NCBI GenBank assembly: GCA_947503965.1
Contig: CANNFU010000013.1
Span: forward strand, 1 to 64,000
Length of the DNA stretch: 64,000 bases
Direction: 5' to 3'
Source: an uncultured Paracoccaceae bacterium
GTDB lineage: Bacteria > Pseudomonadota > Alphaproteobacteria > Rhodobacterales > Rhodobacteraceae
Below the pieces are notes generated by a model, which did not search any database, was not told the origin of the DNA, and was given only the letters and a program-made list of their open reading frames with translations. Numbering within the stretch: the first letter of the stretch is position 1; each line of letters begins with the position of its first letter. Positions 7,387 to 14,826 of the stretch are shown piece by piece. Position numbers and translations under genes: made by a program.

Positions 7387-8110
7387 GTGCTATTATCACG
7401 GCATAATAACCAAGCTAAGTTAGGCCATTTTTGTCTCTAATGAAAAACTGCTTCGTTCGCTATCTAAATCAATTGCGAGGTGAGTGGCGATTGAACCACA
7501 CACATTAGCAATCGAAGATATCGAGAGGTTCACAATGAATATATCTGAGATAAACACAAACTCTTTTTCAGCAACAGCCAGTCCAAGGATGGCATCAACA
7601 GCTTCGCGCTGGATGTGGTTGCTAGTTCTGAACTCGAATAAAGAAATGTTCCTCACTTGAGACTTCCTAAAGAACTGATTGGACGCATACAAGAAGCATG
7701 CGCCCCGCTATGACGACATATATCCTGCAAAGATGCAAGCTAAAGATGTAGCGCGTCATCTTTTCGACGCGCTCAATCTCCACTTGATGGAGGAGGACGA
7801 GGCAAACATCTTTCGCGAAGATGCTACAGGCCTTGCCGAACCACGCGAGTCTCAAGCGCCGGTAGAAGCAGACGTTGGGTCCAATGCAGCGAAAGTCGGG
7901 AAGGTCCGCTGACCGGCCAGTCCCGCCCAGAAGCGGAATGTCCGGTTCGGGCTGGGACCGGTCATTGCTCAGGGCGAACCGAAAGTCCCTCAAAGCAGCT
8001 GCCGCTACCTTATTGCAAGGTGCGTGTCTTTAAACACGCCCCCTGTCATCCAGCTTTGTGCCGCTTTCTAATCCAAAGCGGCACAAAAATGGACGATCGC
8101 TACGGCCGAC
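7387..8110. other. Gene-poor boundary between the RTX locus and housekeeping genes
   Basis: About 720 bp without a convincing gene. Minus-strand frames at 7420-7692 (90 aa) and 7667-7993 (108 aa) and a plus-strand frame at 7679-7912 (77 aa, TTG start) overlap each other and have no recognisable domain. The reading TGRSADLPDFR in the 7667-7993 frame resembles short low-quality frames I associate from memory with interspersed intergenic sequence in roseobacters, so this may be a decayed repeat rather than a gene. The base composition shifts from A+T-rich (before about 7700) to typical chromosomal here. Confidence 0.4.
8055..8087. repeat. Perfect 13-bp inverted repeat (possible terminator)
   Basis: Arms TTTGTGCCGCTTT (8055-8067) and AAAGCGGCACAAA (8075-8087) are perfect complements around a 7-nt loop. 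It lies 23 bp beyond the stop of the DUF302 gene, where a terminator is expected, but there is no clear U-run after the stem in either direction beyond the A/T bases of the arms. Confidence 0.5.
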
Positions 8111-8554
8111 CTAGTTCGCGCTCATCGCCTTATCCGTCAGCATGTTCAGGGCACCATTGATCCGGGCGATCACCTCGGCATCGGGGGCGATGTTGAGCCC
8201 GGCAAGGAGGTCCTCGGCCGGGGTGTAGGTGATCTGGGTGTTACCCTCGGCATCCTCATAGGCCAGCACCTGCAGGGGCAGGACCAGACCGGCGCGGATG
8301 TCCTGTTCCATCGCCAATGTGCCCAGCGCGGGGTTGCCAAAGATCAGCAGGGTCGCGTCAGGGATCGACTTGCCCACGCTTTCCGCCCCCGCCGCGTGAT
8401 CGACGCGGGCAAAGACTGTGGCGCCAGCGCCGTTCACCGCGGCCTCGAGTCCGTCGATGGTCTCGGCCACCGAAAGGGGCGAGGATTTGACCACGTTGTC
8501 GGCCATGGCCACGGATGACAGCCCGATCAGGGCAGAGGCGAGAAGGTATTTCAT
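8111..8554 (-). CDS. DUF302 family periplasmic protein
   Basis: 147 aa from the ATG at 8554, chosen because it follows GGGAG and begins a clear Sec signal peptide (MKYLLASALIGLSSVAMA). A longer frame to 8590 is less likely. The mature part matches the DUF302 fold: a VAETIDGLEAAV helix, FARVDHAAGA, TLLIFGNPALGT and LPLQVLAYEDAEG. DUF302 proteins are small and of unknown biochemical role; some bind nucleotides or are linked to redox or stress genes. It stands alone, divergent from hisF, 79 bp away. Confidence 0.8.
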   Translation of the reverse strand: MKYLLASALIGLSSVAMADNVVKSSPLSVAETIDGLEAAVNGAGATVFARVDHAAGAESVGKSIPDATLLIFGNPALGTLAMEQDIRAGLVLPLQVLAYEDAEGNTQITYTPAEDLLAGLNIAPDAEVIARINGALNMLTDKAMSAN

Positions 8555-8633
8555 GTGATGCTCCCATTTCCAGTGGACCATCCCTATCACCCCCCTCTTC
8601 CCATTTCCCAGCTTTCCGCCTAGACCTCACGCC

Positions 8634-9395
8634 ATGTTGAAGACACGGATCATCCCCTGCCTTGACGTGGCCGAAGGCCGCGTCGTCAAAGGCGTGAACT
8701 TCGTTGATCTGGTGGATGCAGGCGACCCGGTGGATGCGGCAATTGCCTATAACGCGGCCGGCGCGGACGAGCTGTGTTTTCTTGACATCATGGCGACGCA
8801 GGAAAACCGCGGCACCATGTTTGATCTGGCCACACGCACGGCAGAGCAGTGTTTCATGCCGCTGACCATTGGCGGCGGGGTGCGCACGCATCATGACGTG
8901 CGTGATCTGCTGCTGGCAGGGGCAGACAAGGTCAGTTTCAACTCTGCCGCTGTCGCTGACCCGAATGTAGTGGCCGAAGCCGCGATGCGCTTTGGCTCAC
9001 AATGCATTGTCGTGGCGATTGATGCCAAAACAGTCGCCCCCGGCAAGTGGGAAATTTTCACCCATGGCGGGCGGCGCGAGACAGGCATCGATGCCGTGGA
9101 ATTTGCGAAAACCGTCGTGGAAAAGGGGGCCGGAGAGATCCTGCTGACCTCTATGGATCGGGACGGCACGAAGGCGGGCTTCAACCTGCCGTTGACGCGC
9201 GCGATCTCGGATGCTGTGAACGTGCCGGTCATCGCCTCGGGCGGTGTCGGCACACTTGATCACCTTGTCGAGGGGGTCGTGGATGGCGGTGCATCGGCTG
9301 TCCTGGCCGCGTCGATCTTCCATTTCGGCACCTACACAATTGGCGAGGCCAAGGCCCATATGGCCGCCGCTGGCATTCCGGTGAGGTTGTCATGA
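8634..9395 (+). CDS. hisF: Imidazole glycerol phosphate synthase cyclase subunit
   Basis: 253 aa, the full family length. HisF closes the imidazole ring, converting PRFAR and ammonia from HisH to IGP and AICAR in histidine synthesis. The (beta/alpha)8 barrel shows both catalytic aspartates: Asp11 in [15 protein letters not shown] and Asp130 in VVAID. Phosphate-binding loops are visible as TIGGGVR and IASGGVG. The stop overlaps the start of hisE by 4 bp (ATGA), so the two are translationally coupled. Other his genes are not in the window. Confidence 0.97.
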   Translation: MLKTRIIPCLDVAEGRVVKGVNFVDLVDAGDPVDAAIAYNAAGADELCFLDIMATQENRGTMFDLATRTAEQCFMPLTIGGGVRTHHDVRDLLLAGADKVSFNSAAVADPNVVAEAAMRFGSQCIVVAIDAKTVAPGKWEIFTHGGRRETGIDAVEFAKTVVEKGAGEILLTSMDRDGTKAGFNLPLTRAISDAVNVPVIASGGVGTLDHLVEGVVDGGASAVLAASIFHFGTYTIGEAKAHMAAAGIPVRLS

Positions 9396-9697
9396 CGCTT
9401 GATGATCTTGCCGCCCTGATCGTATCGCGCAAGGATGCTGACGCGGACAGCAGTTGGACCGCCAAACTGCTGTCACAAGGTCCTGAAAAATGCGCCGAAA
9501 AATTTGGTGAAGAGGCGATTGAGGCGATCATAGAAGCTGTCAAAGGGGACAAGGCCCGGCTGACATCTGAAGCTGCTGATGTCCTTTACCACCTGCTTGT
9601 GCTGCTGACGGCACGGGACATCACACTTGATGATGTCCTGAAAGAACTTGCCAAGCGCCAGGGCATCTCTGGGATCGCTGAAAAAGCATCGCGCTAG
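9392..9697 (+). CDS. hisE: Phosphoribosyl-ATP pyrophosphatase
   Basis: 101 aa, typical for a stand-alone HisE, which hydrolyses PR-ATP to PR-AMP in step 2 of histidine synthesis. The MazG-like all-helical signatures are visible: [24 protein letters not shown] and the metal-binding [22 protein letters not shown]. It overlaps hisF by 4 bp and is transcribed with it. Confidence 0.96.
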   Translation: MTLDDLAALIVSRKDADADSSWTAKLLSQGPEKCAEKFGEEAIEAIIEAVKGDKARLTSEAADVLYHLLVLLTARDITLDDVLKELAKRQGISGIAEKASR

Positions 9698-9734
9698 TCT
9701 TTCCGATGCCCCGTCAAACGTCGTGGCAGCACCG

Positions 9735-10202
9735 CTACAGCTTTGATGATATGACACCGGTGGCAAAACCGCCCATGCGCAATTCACCATGAAGGCGCTG
9801 ATATTCGATCTTTGGACAGCGGTTCTGTATCACATCAACCCCACGGGCCTCGGCCACGGCGGTTGCGGCCGCGTGTTCCACACCGATCTGCATCCAGATG
9901 GTCTGCAACGCTGGCCAGCGGGCCAGAGCGGCATCAACAATGGGCGGCACTGCTTCTGACCGGCGGAAGATATCAACCATGTCCACGTCATCCGGTATGT
10001 CGGCGACATCCGCATAAACCGTCTCGCCCAACAGGGTCTGGCCGGACAGGCCCGGGTTCACCGGGATCACACGATACCCTTTCAGACCAAGATAACGGGC
10101 GACGTAATAACTGGGGCGCACCGGATTGGCAGACACCCCAACCACGGCAATGGTCTTGGTCCGATCCAGTATGGTGCGCAGGTGATCGTCTGAATATCTC
10201 AT
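9735..10202 (-). CDS. CoA-binding domain protein (YccU-like)
   Basis: 155 aa Rossmann-fold protein of the CoA_binding_2 family. TIAVVGVSANPVRPSYYVARYL forms the nucleotide-binding loop, YRVIPVNPGLSGQTLLGE the second strand region, and IWMQIGVEH the third. The family binds CoA and its function is not established. It is convergent with hisE, separated by 37 bp with no clear terminator. Confidence 0.85.
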   Translation of the reverse strand: MRYSDDHLRTILDRTKTIAVVGVSANPVRPSYYVARYLGLKGYRVIPVNPGLSGQTLLGETVYADVADIPDDVDMVDIFRRSEAVPPIVDAALARWPALQTIWMQIGVEHAAATAVAEARGVDVIQNRCPKIEYQRLHGELRMGGFATGVISSKL

Positions 10203-10237
10203 CCAATCTTCGTAGCAGTCCGCGCAGAAATAAAAAA

Positions 10238-10258
10238 GCGCCCGGAAAAACCGGGCGC
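10238..10258 (-). terminator. Rho-independent terminator after the YHS gene
   Basis: Stem GCGCCCGG/CCGGGCGC (8 bp) with a 5-nt loop. Read on the minus strand it is followed by a run of six T. It lies 125 bp beyond the YHS-domain gene stop and just before the CoA-binding gene start, so it should end transcripts from the YHS gene. Confidence 0.85.
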
Positions 10259-10383
10259 AAGGTATGGAACGAGGGACAGTGAGTTGAAACGCGCCTGTTC
10301 CAAAAACGCATTCCCAGTATTCATGTAAGAAGGTCGCTTACGCACGCCATAGCTGATCAGCGAAACGTGAAGATCGCGTTAAC

Positions 10384-10833
10384 CTAGTTATAGTGAGCAG
10401 CGCGCCAATGTACGTCAGCCGAGGCGATGAACTGTTCTGGATCGCGCAGCCAATGATCGCGGGCGACGACCGCATGGGTCAGATACAGTCGCCCTTCATG
10501 AATGGCCCACGCCTCTGGTTGGCTGTCAGACCAGGCACCCGACGCCAAAGACAGCGCACAATATCCACCATAACGCGGCGCAAAGGCGCGCGGTGCACTT
10601 TCGAACGCGGCCATGTTTGACGCATTTTCAAACCGCCAGATTGCGTTACGCCACATCAGACGATACGCGTCGTTGCCTGCCACCGGCGCGTTCTTGCGGA
10701 AATATGCGACAGGGTCGATCCCATGGATCGCGTAGCCGGCATCGACAAAGACGGGCCGTGGTTTTGCAAAGGCGGGCCTGGCAACCAACGTCGCGACAGC
10801 AAGTGAGCCTATGAATTGGCGGCGATTGATCAT
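10384..10833 (-). CDS. Tat-exported YHS domain protein
   Basis: 149 aa. The N terminus has a twin-arginine signal (INRRQFIGSLAVATLVARPAFA). The rest is a YHS-like domain: YAIHGIDPVAYFRKNAPVAGNDAYRLMWRNAIWRFENASNMAAFESAP, then APRYGGYCALSLASG. YHS domains occur in metal transporters and oxygenases and are thought to bind metal; the function of stand-alone periplasmic forms is unknown. Its own terminator lies downstream. Confidence 0.85.
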   Translation of the reverse strand: MINRRQFIGSLAVATLVARPAFAKPRPVFVDAGYAIHGIDPVAYFRKNAPVAGNDAYRLMWRNAIWRFENASNMAAFESAPRAFAPRYGGYCALSLASGAWSDSQPEAWAIHEGRLYLTHAVVARDHWLRDPEQFIASADVHWRAAHYN

Positions 10834-10938
10834 GGGTCGGGCAGCTCCGGCGGATCAGTGGCGATGACCCGAACATGCGCAGACAAAGGCGGCATGACTA
10901 CCCCCCTCGCCAAGGCGTGACCAGCGGTGAGGCTCGCG

Positions 10939-11271
10939 TTAGTCGAACACCTCGTCAACGACGTCTTCGATGATATCCCATAGGCCAGACATAACTTTGC
11001 GGCCGAAGCCCTTGCTTTTGCGCCGTTTTCCAGGGCGCGAAACAGGGTATTCCTCGTAATGCTCGTACCGTTTTTTTGATTTCCTGCACCTGGCACCACG
11101 ATCCATGACAACAGGCGTCTGACTGCGTTCCGCCGTCTTTGGTAACATTTTCATCGTATGGATCGGCGCGCCACAGTTGCTACAGGCCAATTCGTGGCGA
11201 TCCTTGCCGCGCAAAACAAGCGCGGCCCGGGTCCCGCAATAACAACAGGTGGTGATTTTGGTCGCGCCCAT
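10939..11271 (-). CDS. Small zinc-ribbon protein
   Basis: 110 aa. An N-terminal zinc ribbon is formed by the cysteine pairs in CCYCGTRAALVL and LACSNCGAPIH. A basic linker (CRKSKKRYEHYEEYP, RPGKRRKSKGFGRK) and an acidic amphipathic end (LWDIIEDVVDEVFD) follow. The basic stretch suggests nucleic acid contact, but no function is known. It is encoded 17 bp downstream of rlmB on the same strand and is probably co-transcribed. Confidence 0.75.
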   Translation of the reverse strand: MGATKITTCCYCGTRAALVLRGKDRHELACSNCGAPIHTMKMLPKTAERSQTPVVMDRGARCRKSKKRYEHYEEYPVSRPGKRRKSKGFGRKVMSGLWDIIEDVVDEVFD

Positions 11272-11288
11272 ATGCCTTCTGCCTCTTG

Positions 11289-12065
11289 TCAGCCTTTTAT
11301 GGCATATAAGGCCACAGCCGCCGCATTCGAGACGTTGAGCGAGCCAAATGCCGCAGCGGCATCGATTTTGACAAGCTGATCACAGGTTTCCTTGGTCTTA
11401 TCGCGTAAACCCGGCCCTTCCGCGCCCAAAACGATGGCCACCGGACGATCACGTTTGCCTGCGATGGCGGCTTCGATGGTCACGTCTGCTTCGCCATCCA
11501 GACCCAGCACGATGTACCCCATGTCCTTCAGCGCCGTCATGGCATCTGCCAGATTGCGCACACGCAAATATGGCTGGCGTTCAAGTGCACCGCTTGCCGT
11601 CTTGGCCAGCGCACCTGTCTCGGGGGCTGAATGGCGCTGGACGGCGACAACGGCACGCGCCCCGAACACCTCGGCTGATCGCAGGATCGCGCCGACATTG
11701 TGGGGATCGGTCACACGATCCAGCAGCACGATACGCGGCGGATCGGCCCCCTCGCCCAGCGCCACATCCTCCAACCGGCCCCAGTCAAGCGGTTTGACCT
11801 CAAGTGCGGCGCCCTGATGCACGGATTGCGGATCAATCGGTGCCGCAAATTTGCGGGGATCGGAAATCTCGGGTTCGATCCCTGCTGCTGCCGCCGCATC
11901 GCCCAGTTTGTCCAATGCATTGCGGGTCACAACCAGCCGCAACTTTTCGCGCGCGGGGTTCAGCAACGCGTCACGCACCGCATGCAAGCCAAAAAGCCAG
12001 ACAGTCTCTTGGGCTGTGGCTCGCTTGGCCTGTTCTTTGGCAATCACCCACTTTGGTTTCTTCAT
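11289..12065 (-). CDS. rlmB: 23S rRNA (guanosine-2'-O)-methyltransferase, TrmH/SPOUT family
   Basis: About 258 aa from the ATG at 12065 (a TTG at 12110 gives 273 aa). RlmB methylates the ribose of a conserved G in the 23S peptidyl-transferase region, using SAM. The N-terminal substrate-binding domain includes WLFGLHAVRDALLNPAREK. The SPOUT knot motifs are VLLDRVTDPHNVGAILRSAEVFGA (motif 1), AIVLGAEGPGLR (motif 2) and AAAFGSLNVSNAAAVALY (motif 3). It is divergent from tRNA-Tyr. Confidence 0.93.
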   Translation of the reverse strand: MKKPKWVIAKEQAKRATAQETVWLFGLHAVRDALLNPAREKLRLVVTRNALDKLGDAAAAAGIEPEISDPRKFAAPIDPQSVHQGAALEVKPLDWGRLEDVALGEGADPPRIVLLDRVTDPHNVGAILRSAEVFGARAVVAVQRHSAPETGALAKTASGALERQPYLRVRNLADAMTALKDMGYIVLGLDGEADVTIEAAIAGKRDRPVAIVLGAEGPGLRDKTKETCDQLVKIDAAAAFGSLNVSNAAAVALYAIKG

Positions 12066-12182
12066 GATCGGTTCCAGTTCCGGCAGCAACTCATGCGCGA
12101 TACCCGACAAAACCGTCCAAGTGAAGGGCTGCGACTTTTGCGGTTGACGGGCATTGGGGCGGCGTTTAATCAGCCCGTCAGT

Positions 12183-12266
12183 GGGCGACAGGCCGCAAGG
12201 TGTGGCAGGGGACTGTAACTCCCTCGCGGAGACGCACGCCTGGTTCGATTCCAGGGTCGCCCACCA
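12183..12266 (+). tRNA. tRNA-Tyr(GTA)
   Basis: Acceptor stem GGGCGAC/GTCGCCC with discriminator A and an encoded CCA (12264-12266). The anticodon stem is GGGGA/TCCCT with loop CTGTAAC, giving anticodon GTA. A long variable arm as expected for bacterial tRNA-Tyr precedes the T arm (TGGTTCGATTCCA). Length 84 nt including CCA. Confidence 0.95.
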
Positions 12267-12813
12267 CTTCTTAAATCTTTGATTTTCTTAGCTTACGCGG
12301 GCAAAGCTTTGCCAAAGCACAGTATGTCGGCACGTTGTTGGGGGTTTTCGACGCATGAAAGGGCAAAAGGTTCTCCACGTAAAAGTAGATCGTGGCTGAT
12401 TTTTCGTCCGTTTCGCGTCCTTCTGAAGCATCAGAAGACTTTGGGTTCAAAGTTTGAAACACACCCTGCGGTGATGCGTCATATCAAAACGCTGTGGGGA
12501 TGGATCATCGATCTGAGTCTATCTGATATCAGCGCCCACCCGCTAATAACTGCCACGGCAAACCACATCACCAAACGACGCTCCGAATTCTTTACATTTC
12601 TTAACGAACGCTCCGTTAACCCGGTTCTACGGCCGCTGGATACGTACCTTTGTACGTACAGGTTCTGTACAACTTCTGTACGGGTTCTGTATGGCGGGGC
12701 GGGCCTGCAAAATCAGGGAATAAGGCGCATTAACCCGGCTGCACGTTGCACAGGGCCGATGTCGCCGCGCGGGAAGTTAAGGTTTTCATCGAGACCGGTT
12801 TGGCAATCTCGCG
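12267..12813. other. 547-bp segment after tRNA-Tyr with no convincing gene
   Basis: Long open frames here (plus strand 12279-12935; minus strand 12271-12462, 63 aa) lack family features and look spurious. The segment directly abuts the 3' end of a tRNA gene, a common integration site, but no integrase or repeated tRNA end is visible. It contains the repeat cluster at 12641-12694. Confidence 0.5.
12641..12694. promoter_or_regulatory. Cluster of palindrome and 11-bp repeats, LexA-box-like
   Basis: An inverted repeat TACGTAC/GTACGTA with a 4-nt spacer (12641-12658) contains the palindrome TGTACGTACA (12651-12660). It is followed by three direct units at exact 11-bp spacing: TTCTGTACAAC (12663), TTCTGTACGGG (12674) and TTCTGTATGGC (12685). 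Read as tetramers this is GTTC-N7-CTTC-N7-GTTC. Alphaproteobacterial LexA binds GTTC-N7-GTTC, so an SOS-type operator is possible, but one tetramer deviates and no obvious target gene follows. Confidence 0.4.
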
Positions 12814-12942
12814 TCAATCGCCCAGCCGGACCGACGCACTTGCGGTACTTTCGCCCGCGCCGAAGCCCAGCGCGTGCAAGCCGTAATAAGCCCCGACCGA
12901 AATCAGGGCGGTTACTACAAAGGCGGTCAGCATAACTTTCAT
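12814..12942 (-). CDS. 42-aa membrane peptide at the end of the formate dehydrogenase operon
   Basis: Reading on the minus strand from the ATG at 12942: MKVMLTAFVVTALISVGAYY, then GLHALGFGAGESTASASVRLGD and a TGA stop. It has one transmembrane helix (residues 4-20) and a short polar tail. It begins 9 bp after the gamma-subunit stop, so it is the last gene of the operon. I recall similar short peptides at this place in other roseobacter fdh clusters (memory only). It could be a small subunit or assembly peptide of the membrane complex. Confidence 0.65.
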   Translation of the reverse strand: MKVMLTAFVVTALISVGAYYGLHALGFGAGESTASASVRLGD

Positions 12943-12951
12943 TGGTCCCGC

Positions 12952-14157
12952 CTACTCTGCCGGTGTTGCGTTGCTGGGTGTTTGGCGCTCTTTCGCCTTC
13001 ACCTCGTCCACCCACAGGCTGTGGTGTTCGCGGGCCCATTGTTCATCAACCTCGCCTGATCCCATGGCATCATAGGCGCCCTCCATCCCCACCGATCCGA
13101 TGTAGATATGCGCGATGATGATCGCCATCAGCACGAAAGACACGATAGCGTGCCAAAGTTGCGCATATTGCATTTCGGCATGGGGCGTCAGCTCTGTCGG
13201 CAGTACACCAAAGCCCAGCAATTCCGGGATACCTGTGCTGTTGAGAATGCCAAAGGTCTTGGCGAACATGGGTAGTTCGAACGGAAACAGTAGTGACAAA
13301 CCAGACAGCGAAATCGAGCCGCCGAGCAGGATGACTGACCAGAAAATGATCTTCTGGCCTGCGTTGAATTTCTTCGCGGGCGGATGCACGCCCTTTTTGA
13401 ACAGCCCCCCACCGACGGCGATCCATTTCAGATCGGTCCGGTTGGGAATGTTTTCCAGAACCCACATGAAAAAGATCATGATCAGCCCCAACATGAACGC
13501 CCAAGAGACGTTGCTGTGGATCCATTTTGACGCCAGCGCGAAAGTGGCAAAGCTTTCATGGCCGAAGGTCGGGATGATCACCTTGCGCCCGAACAGCGTG
13601 ATCAGCCCGGTGATGCCCAACAGGATGAACGATCCCGCCAGCAGCCAGTGACCAAAGCGTTCAAATGCCTTGAACCGCGTAATCGTGCGGCCCGTCCTTT
13701 CACCGTCGATCCGGATGCGGCCCCGCAAGAGAAAGAACAGCGCCAGCAGGCCAATCGTGCCCAGCAGGATGTAGGTGCCGAAGGTCATCAGTGGACCCTG
13801 CCGGAATTCATACCACCACATGCCGCTGTCCTGGATCAGGACGCGCGGCGCGTCTCCGCGCGCCTGTGTCGTGACATCGGCCGCGTCATAGCGCAAGCCA
13901 CGCCACAGCTCACTATCAGACAGGCCACCACGGCTGCCGAGTTGTTCATCCAGCTCCGCCGCCGCCTCTGGATTGCCCAGCGCCTCGCTGCGGAAACTGT
14001 CGTCGATCTGCAATTGTTGCTGACGCGCCATGATATCGTCGAGCGTCTGCGCGCCACCGGTCGCGGACCGATCCGGCACGGCGGCCTCTTGCGCCTGCGC
14101 GCTGATTGCAAACAGACTGAACAGAATGGTCGCAAATAGGGCCCGGATCATGGACAT
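12952..14157 (-). CDS. fdhC: Formate dehydrogenase gamma subunit (cytochrome b556)
   Basis: 401 aa. A signal peptide (residues 1-22) and about 100 residues of periplasmic extension precede the four-helix cytochrome b domain, as in many alphaproteobacterial forms; E. coli FdnI is only about 217 aa. Candidate haem ligands are the His residues in FERFGHWLLAG, KWIHSNVSW, LWHAIVSF and IIIAHIYIG. The subunit anchors the periplasmic alpha-beta enzyme and passes electrons from formate to quinone. The gene lies 58 bp downstream of the beta subunit gene. The symbol follows common usage for this cluster. Confidence 0.92.
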   Translation of the reverse strand: MSMIRALFATILFSLFAISAQAQEAAVPDRSATGGAQTLDDIMARQQQLQIDDSFRSEALGNPEAAAELDEQLGSRGGLSDSELWRGLRYDAADVTTQARGDAPRVLIQDSGMWWYEFRQGPLMTFGTYILLGTIGLLALFFLLRGRIRIDGERTGRTITRFKAFERFGHWLLAGSFILLGITGLITLFGRKVIIPTFGHESFATFALASKWIHSNVSWAFMLGLIMIFFMWVLENIPNRTDLKWIAVGGGLFKKGVHPPAKKFNAGQKIIFWSVILLGGSISLSGLSLLFPFELPMFAKTFGILNSTGIPELLGFGVLPTELTPHAEMQYAQLWHAIVSFVLMAIIIAHIYIGSVGMEGAYDAMGSGEVDEQWAREHHSLWVDEVKAKERQTPSNATPAE

Positions 14158-14215
14158 GCTCCTTGGTCGTCAGAAAAGAGTATGGGGCGGCATAGCTGCC
14201 GCCCCGGATCAGGGC

Positions 14216-14812
14216 TTAACCGCCCTTCTGATCATAGGCTGTACCCCAGCCCCATGCGCCGGACCCAAAGCCACGTGCCACGACACGTTCGCGGTAGATG
14301 TCGGAGACGGTGTTGCCGTCACCAGCCAGCAGCGCCTTGGTCGCACACATCTCGGCGCAGATGGGCAGCTTGCCCTCTGCAATCCGGTTGCGCCCGTATT
14401 TGGCGAATTCGGCCTGGCTGTGGTTTTCTTCGGGGCCCCCGGCACAGAAGGTACATTTGTCCATCTTGCCGCGCGATCCAAAGTTGCCCGCCTGCGGGAA
14501 TTGCGGCGCACCGAAGGGGCACGCATAGAAGCAATAGCCGCAGCCGATGCACAGGTCCTTGGAATGCAGGACGATCCCTTCTTCGTTCTGATAGAAGCAA
14601 TCGACCGGACAGACCGCCATACATGGCGCATCCGAACAATGCATGCAGGCGACCGAGATCGAGCGTTCCCCCGGTTTGCCGTCATTGATCGTCACCACCT
14701 TGCGGCGGTTGATGCCCCACGGCACCTCGTGTTCGTTCTTACAGGCCGTTACACAGGCGTTGCATTCAATGCAGCGTTCGGCGTCGACGAGAAATTTCGC
14801 TCTTGCACCCAT
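14216..14812 (-). CDS. fdhB: Formate dehydrogenase beta subunit (four 4Fe-4S ferredoxin)
   Basis: 198 aa. Cysteine motifs for four 4Fe-4S clusters are visible: CIECNACVTACKNEHEVPWG, CMHCSDAPCMAVCPVDCF, CIGCGYCFYACPFGAPQF and KCTFC with later partners. The subunit carries electrons from the alpha subunit to the cytochrome b subunit. It lacks the C-terminal membrane helix of E. coli FdnH. No signal peptide is present, so it should be co-exported with the Tat-targeted alpha subunit. It lies 14 bp after the alpha gene. Confidence 0.94.
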   Translation of the reverse strand: MGARAKFLVDAERCIECNACVTACKNEHEVPWGINRRKVVTINDGKPGERSISVACMHCSDAPCMAVCPVDCFYQNEEGIVLHSKDLCIGCGYCFYACPFGAPQFPQAGNFGSRGKMDKCTFCAGGPEENHSQAEFAKYGRNRIAEGKLPICAEMCATKALLAGDGNTVSDIYRERVVARGFGSGAWGWGTAYDQKGG

Positions 14813-14826
14813 TTTGATGTCCTCCC

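Noticed and set aside
7679..7912. 77-aa plus-strand frame, hydrophilic and fairly protein-like
   Set aside because: TTG start, no ribosome site or recognised domain, and it overlaps minus-strand frames; kept only as part of the boundary region.
10830..11111. 93-aa minus-strand frame over the zinc-ribbon gene
   Set aside because: Other frame of the same DNA; the zinc-ribbon frame has the Cys pairs and fits the neighbours.
12279..12935. 218-aa plus-strand frame after tRNA-Tyr
   Set aside because: The translation is rich in Arg and Ser with no domain, it crosses the repeat cluster, and it overlaps the better supported 42-aa minus-strand gene.
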